This document shows, piece after piece, positions 18,385 to 21,464 of a stretch of DNA of 21,464 nt. Origin of the DNA: Didymodactylos carnosus (lineage: Eukaryota > Rotifera > Eurotatoria > Philodinida > Philodinidae); assembly GCA_905250885.1 (NCBI GenBank), contig CAJNOQ010003092.1, forward strand, positions 1 to 21,464, written 5' to 3'. The translations under genes were made by a program, and so were the position numbers. Each line of letters begins with the position of its first letter. Within the stretch, counting starts at the first letter, position 1. The notes below the pieces were generated by a model, which saw nothing but the letters and a program-made list of their open reading frames with translations, was not told the origin of the DNA and did no database searches.

Positions 18385-19222
18385 AAGGTAACGCTGGTCT
18401 GCACTCGCTCGGTCCCTTGATTTTAGGAACTTTTATCTGCGAATGATTTTTCATGACTTTGAATCCAAGATAAAGCACACGCCTCCCTTTGGTCGGTGTT
18501 CGCCAGAGGACTATCTAAAATATATCATGAACTTTTTTTTGAATAAAGTAGTACTGAACTCAGTCCTAGCGTATCTTAACCCTGCTTAACTGAGAAATGT
18601 TGTAAACTTCTCTGATTCCACAGAAAAACCGCACAATGTAATATAAAGCTAAAAAGTTTTCTGGACATCTTCTGAAGATCCGAAGGGGAGCTGCAAGTAC
18701 TTCTGATAGATTCTCTATGATAGATTATGTATACGAGAGCTGTCCAAATATCGTTATCTGGATAATAGCTATACATAGAGGAAATAAGGATTTAAGAAGA
18801 TAACGGAAATCACGCCTAGCAGAAAGTGGTAAAATAATGTCTCGTGACTCACTCTCATGCTGCCATCTTCCCACACCCCCACACCGTCCCTTGTGTCTCT
18901 TATCTTCTTAAATCCTTATTTTCTATCCTTATATCCTTAAATCCTATTTATATAGCTATTATCTAGATAATGATAACTGGACATCTATGATGTATACTGT
19001 GTAAGTTTTATTATCTGTGGATGACTTTTTTAATGTTATCGAATTGACTACTTTCTGGCGACATCTATCCCTCAACTACAAAAAAGTTTGCTTAGCTTTT
19101 TTTCTCTCTGCATCAGTAATATCATATTTTTGAATATTTTCCATCTCGTGTAAAAAATAATTTTCTGTTTTTCTCTCTTGTAATTGGCTTATCCATGGAA
19201 TATCTGACAGCCACTTTTTTAT
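18385..19222. repeat. Direct repeat B flanking the LINE
   Basis: Diverged copy of repeat A in the same orientation, interrupted by the hAT-type MITE at 18735-18989 and by about 130 bp (roughly 19071-19197) absent from copy A. It ends at ATGGAATATCTGACAGCCA and is then followed by LINE-like sequence again. Confidence 0.75.
18735..18989. mobile_element. 255-bp hAT-type MITE with 8-bp target duplication
   Basis: Flanked by ATGTATAC at 18727-18734 and 18990-18997. Ends GAGAGCTGTCC and, inverted, CATAGATGTCC resemble hAT ends (CAGAGxTGTCC style), followed by long imperfect inverted repeats with TATC(G/A)TTATCT(G/A)GATAATAGCTATA-like blocks. Copy A of the host repeat lacks the insert, giving an empty-site comparison. 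Nonautonomous: no coding frame. Confidence 0.85.
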
Positions 19223-19355
19223 TTTTATTTTGCACACAGATAACCATTTTGTAAGACTCTAGTCTAAAGTCAAGGGAATGATTCTTACTTTCAAACAGAG
19301 AAGGTACCTCTATTCCGTTCTCGCTCAAACTGAACTTATTGAATTCTGATTTCAA
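19122..19355 (-). pseudogene. Possible second LINE endonuclease fragment
   Basis: 77-codon frame with SLDFRLESYKMVICV, alignable to the start of the endonuclease piece at 18331-18380 (22 identical bases, 18331-18352 versus 19236-19257, plus weaker similarity for about 28 more). The sequence further upstream has no recognisable endonuclease motif. It may be the 5' part of the same LINE displaced by repeat B, or a separate relic. Confidence 0.4.
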
Positions 19356-19418
19356 AGCCTCTTTTCTATATTACTTTATTTAAGTAATTTATTAAGTTAT
19401 AAAAATTCAATAAAAACT

Positions 19419-19539
19419 GGTGATGACTACTTTTACTGACCGACCAACCTTACTGACCAAATTTGATTCGTGTAACCATGGGTAGATCAATCAAATTTGA
19501 TCAGTAAAGTCAGTCGGTCAGTAAAAATAGTCACCACCC
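19419..19539. mobile_element. 121-bp foldback MITE with AAAAACT flanks
   Basis: Arms 19419-19468 and 19489-19538 are reverse complements at a constant sum of 38957 with about five mismatches (TTTTTACTGACCGAC block). AAAAACT occurs directly before (19412-19418) and directly after (19540-19546), a candidate 7-bp target duplication. No coding frame. Confidence 0.75.
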
Positions 19540-19548
19540 AAAAACTCA

Positions 19549-19798
19549 GTTTTATTCCATACTTTACTCTCAGAGTTCCAACCAGGGCAATGAAACCATA
19601 GGCTGGCGCTAAACTCAGTCCTAACATCTACTTCCTTCGTTCTTTTTTCTTCATATCAGTCGAAAAGTATAAATGACACATATATTCCATATACATATAT
19701 ATCTTCTTGTACGATATATACATCGCTCGACTCTTCGACTGATACGAAGCAAAAAGAAAGAGGGAGGTGGCATCACTATATACAGACAACAGTCTTAA
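19549..19798. other. Intergenic, nothing recognised
   Basis: A minus-strand frame (19628-19939) overlaps the MITE and is not supported as a gene. Confidence 0.4.
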
Positions 19799-19800
19799 TA

Positions 19801-19945
19801 GAGCACTAGCAAATAAGGAGATATCTCTTTCCGCACATGCATATCTTCCTGTTCTCTTTCGTTTCAATTGACGCACTGAGACGAAAAAATGTTCGCACAC
19901 GGGATATCTTATGTGAAAAGAGATATCTCCTATTTGCAAGTGCTC
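19801..19945. mobile_element. 145-bp TA-flanked MITE (Tc1/mariner-like)
   Basis: Terminal inverted repeats of about 30 bp start GAGCACT(A/T)GCAAATA and run through GGAGATATCTCTTT. A TA dinucleotide flanks each end (19799-19800 and 19946-19947), consistent with TA target duplication. Internal words recur in 14400-14515. Confidence 0.75.
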
Positions 19946-19947
19946 TA

Positions 19948-20323
19948 ATATATATGTTATATATATGAGTCAATTGCAACTTCTTTGTACAATGACATTT
20001 TTGAAGTATTTTTGCTACTAACACCGTTGTTATGAATGGATTTTCAAACTTTTTGTTTATTCTCTATCTCAGACCCTAGCCACACTACTATAAAAATTTC
20101 GTAACAATATGGCGTCAACTAACTGAGTTACGTGGATCAAAAGTGAAAAATACCCGTTTTTTCGATGAGTCATCGGCCGAAAAATAGATTTTTTAAAGGA
20201 AAGAAAGAACAATATCAAAAAAGTAAATAGTACGGTTTATAGAGCTTCCTATTCTCTATCTGATTTCGCCATTCACTTTTGAGTTTGTTTACTTCTAAGT
20301 GTCCCTTCAGGTTCAAAGTCCTT
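19948..20323. other. Intergenic, nothing recognised
   Basis: Starts with AT microsatellite-like sequence (19948-19970). No coding or RNA gene seen. Confidence 0.4.
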
Positions 20324-20688
20324 TTACACTCAAAGTGTAAGGCCAGCTTAGAACGTCCATAGAGAGCACGTAGAAGCGATTTTCGAAAAATCAAGTCGGT
20401 CACAAGATAGAGCTTAAAAAATACTAGAAAACCTGCTAATAATCGCTTGTTTTGCGAAACTTGAAATTCAACAAAAATTTGAAAAACTCACGTTTACACG
20501 CTAAGTGTAAGGCCAGTTTTTCAAAGTTAATTCACTTTTCAGGCTCAAAGAACTGAATGTGCTGCTGTGAAAGTTTCATAGAAAGATGCAGCTCGCAAAA
20601 CTGAACAAAACTGACATAGCAGTTTCATTAAAGTTCCAGACTTTGCCAGAAATTTTTACATTATACCTCGAAATGTAAGGCCAGTTTT
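20324..20688. repeat. Three spaced hairpins each followed by GGCCAG(C/T)TT
   Basis: Hairpin 1: TTACACT / AGTGTAA, 20324-20340, loop CAA. Hairpin 2: TTACAC / GTGTAA, 20494-20510, 5-nt loop. Hairpin 3: TTACAT / ATGTAA, 20656-20678, 11-nt loop. Each is followed at once by GGCCAG (20341, 20511, 20679), spacing 170 and 168 bp, then CTT or a T-run. The sixth stem pair changes from C-G to T-A in hairpin 3 on both sides, so pairing is kept. Sequence between hairpins is not obviously repeated. Function unknown. Confidence 0.65.
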
Positions 20689-20689
20689 T

Positions 20690-21464
20690 CTTACGAATTT
20701 TCGAGCTTTTTCCGGATGAAACTGCTACTATTATATATAGTTCGACTCCTCACGAAGTTCATGAAACTCTTTTTGTTGTCACTACGACCTAGTTATTCAC
20801 GAAAAATACGAGAAAATGTACAATACATTCCTCTGACGGCAGACCTGGCTAATTTATGAGTCTCTGCTTTTGCACAAGCTTTTGTACGGTTTTACAGAAG
20901 CGAAAGAGCGCACTGGAGTGTCGTGTATGCCGAATGATAGCTGCTGTCGAGATCTGTTCAATGGTGTTTCATATATGTGCAAAAAGACCGATTTCGATAT
21001 ATGGCTTAGGATAAACTCCTTAGAAGAGTAGTCATAACTCTGCGTCGTGTTTATCTCAGCTTCCTGAGGTGTGTTAGTCGGGAAATGTTTACCACAGGCT
21101 CAGTGAATGATGGGCAACAAAATGCACCTTTTAAATTTTCAAAAGGATCACTTTCATTTTTTTTATCAATTGTACAATCAATTGACTCGTATATATATAA
21201 TGCATCTTGTAGCGTGAGCACACACTATATATAACGTGAATAATAAAACAAAACAAAAAAGAAAAAAGAAAGGAAAAAATTCACTATTCTTTGCAGCTCT
21301 AGTGTTGATAAGATAAGACGAATAGTCGATGCTGTGACCGACATGACTCATCGCTTTGCTAACTAGTGTAAACAGTGGCGGTCATATAATTTCATTAACT
21401 CTCTATGAGCTCAGATTCTTGTTAATACAATCTGAAGATAAGTTCGTTAATTTTCTGTGTTCAG
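20690..21464. other. No gene recognised to window end
   Basis: AT-rich with no coding motif or RNA gene I can support. Confidence 0.5.

Noticed and set aside
15170-19222. Repeats A and B as long terminal repeats of a retrovirus-like element
   Set aside because: The enclosed RT is LINE-type with APE endonuclease, the repeats are strongly diverged, and no primer-binding site or gag/integrase motif is seen.
19628-20024. Minus-strand frames of 72 and 103 codons
   Set aside because: They run through the 145-bp MITE and have no recognisable domain.

Overview
The window reads as eukaryotic DNA. It is AT-rich, and two intact genes are interrupted by very short spliceosomal introns (57 and 56 bp in one, 57 bp in the other). 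The proteins are animal-type: a P2X receptor and a nucleoredoxin-like protein with a ZZ finger. The rest is dense with small DNA transposons, foldback elements and a decayed LINE. A small invertebrate fits, and a bdelloid rotifer (Adineta/Rotaria type) is my best guess from intron size and gene style. The taxon is inference and cannot be proven here.

Layout. 1-1866: two arrays of a 9-bp pyrimidine-rich minisatellite, separated by a 381-bp repeat whose second copy lies at 3714, plus a 156-bp unit duplicated on either side of the second array. 2735-3480 (+): three-exon thioredoxin-fold/ZZ gene, 210 aa. 3479-5043: mosaic of inverted, direct and foldback repeats starting at that gene's stop codon. 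5044-7655: no recognisable gene; holds a near-perfect 218-bp-arm palindrome (6368-6819). 7656-8924 (-): two-exon P2X receptor, 403 aa, apparently intact. 9674-10264: second long palindrome (about 270-bp arms). 10703-14162: a 155-bp inverted repeat pair brackets a broken hAT transposase (12344-13599) and a CpG-rich palindrome cluster (11199-11344). 14398-15092: possible TIR element with a second MITE nested in it. 15170-19355: degraded LINE (15941-18380, minus strand, five reading-frame pieces plus an internal deletion) flanked by two diverged direct repeats; one of these carries a hAT-type MITE with an 8-bp target duplication. 19419-19945: two more small foldback elements. 20324-20688: three evenly spaced hairpins, each followed by GGCCAG. 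The last ~770 bp show nothing I can name.

Only the P2X and nucleoredoxin-like genes look like functioning host genes. I see no operon-like or pathway link between them. The main interest is in the repeat architecture: the hairpin/GGCCAG array, the palindromes sharing a terminal motif, the inverted pair around the hAT gene, the hAT intron with an apparent GT-to-AT donor change, and the nested MITE insertions.
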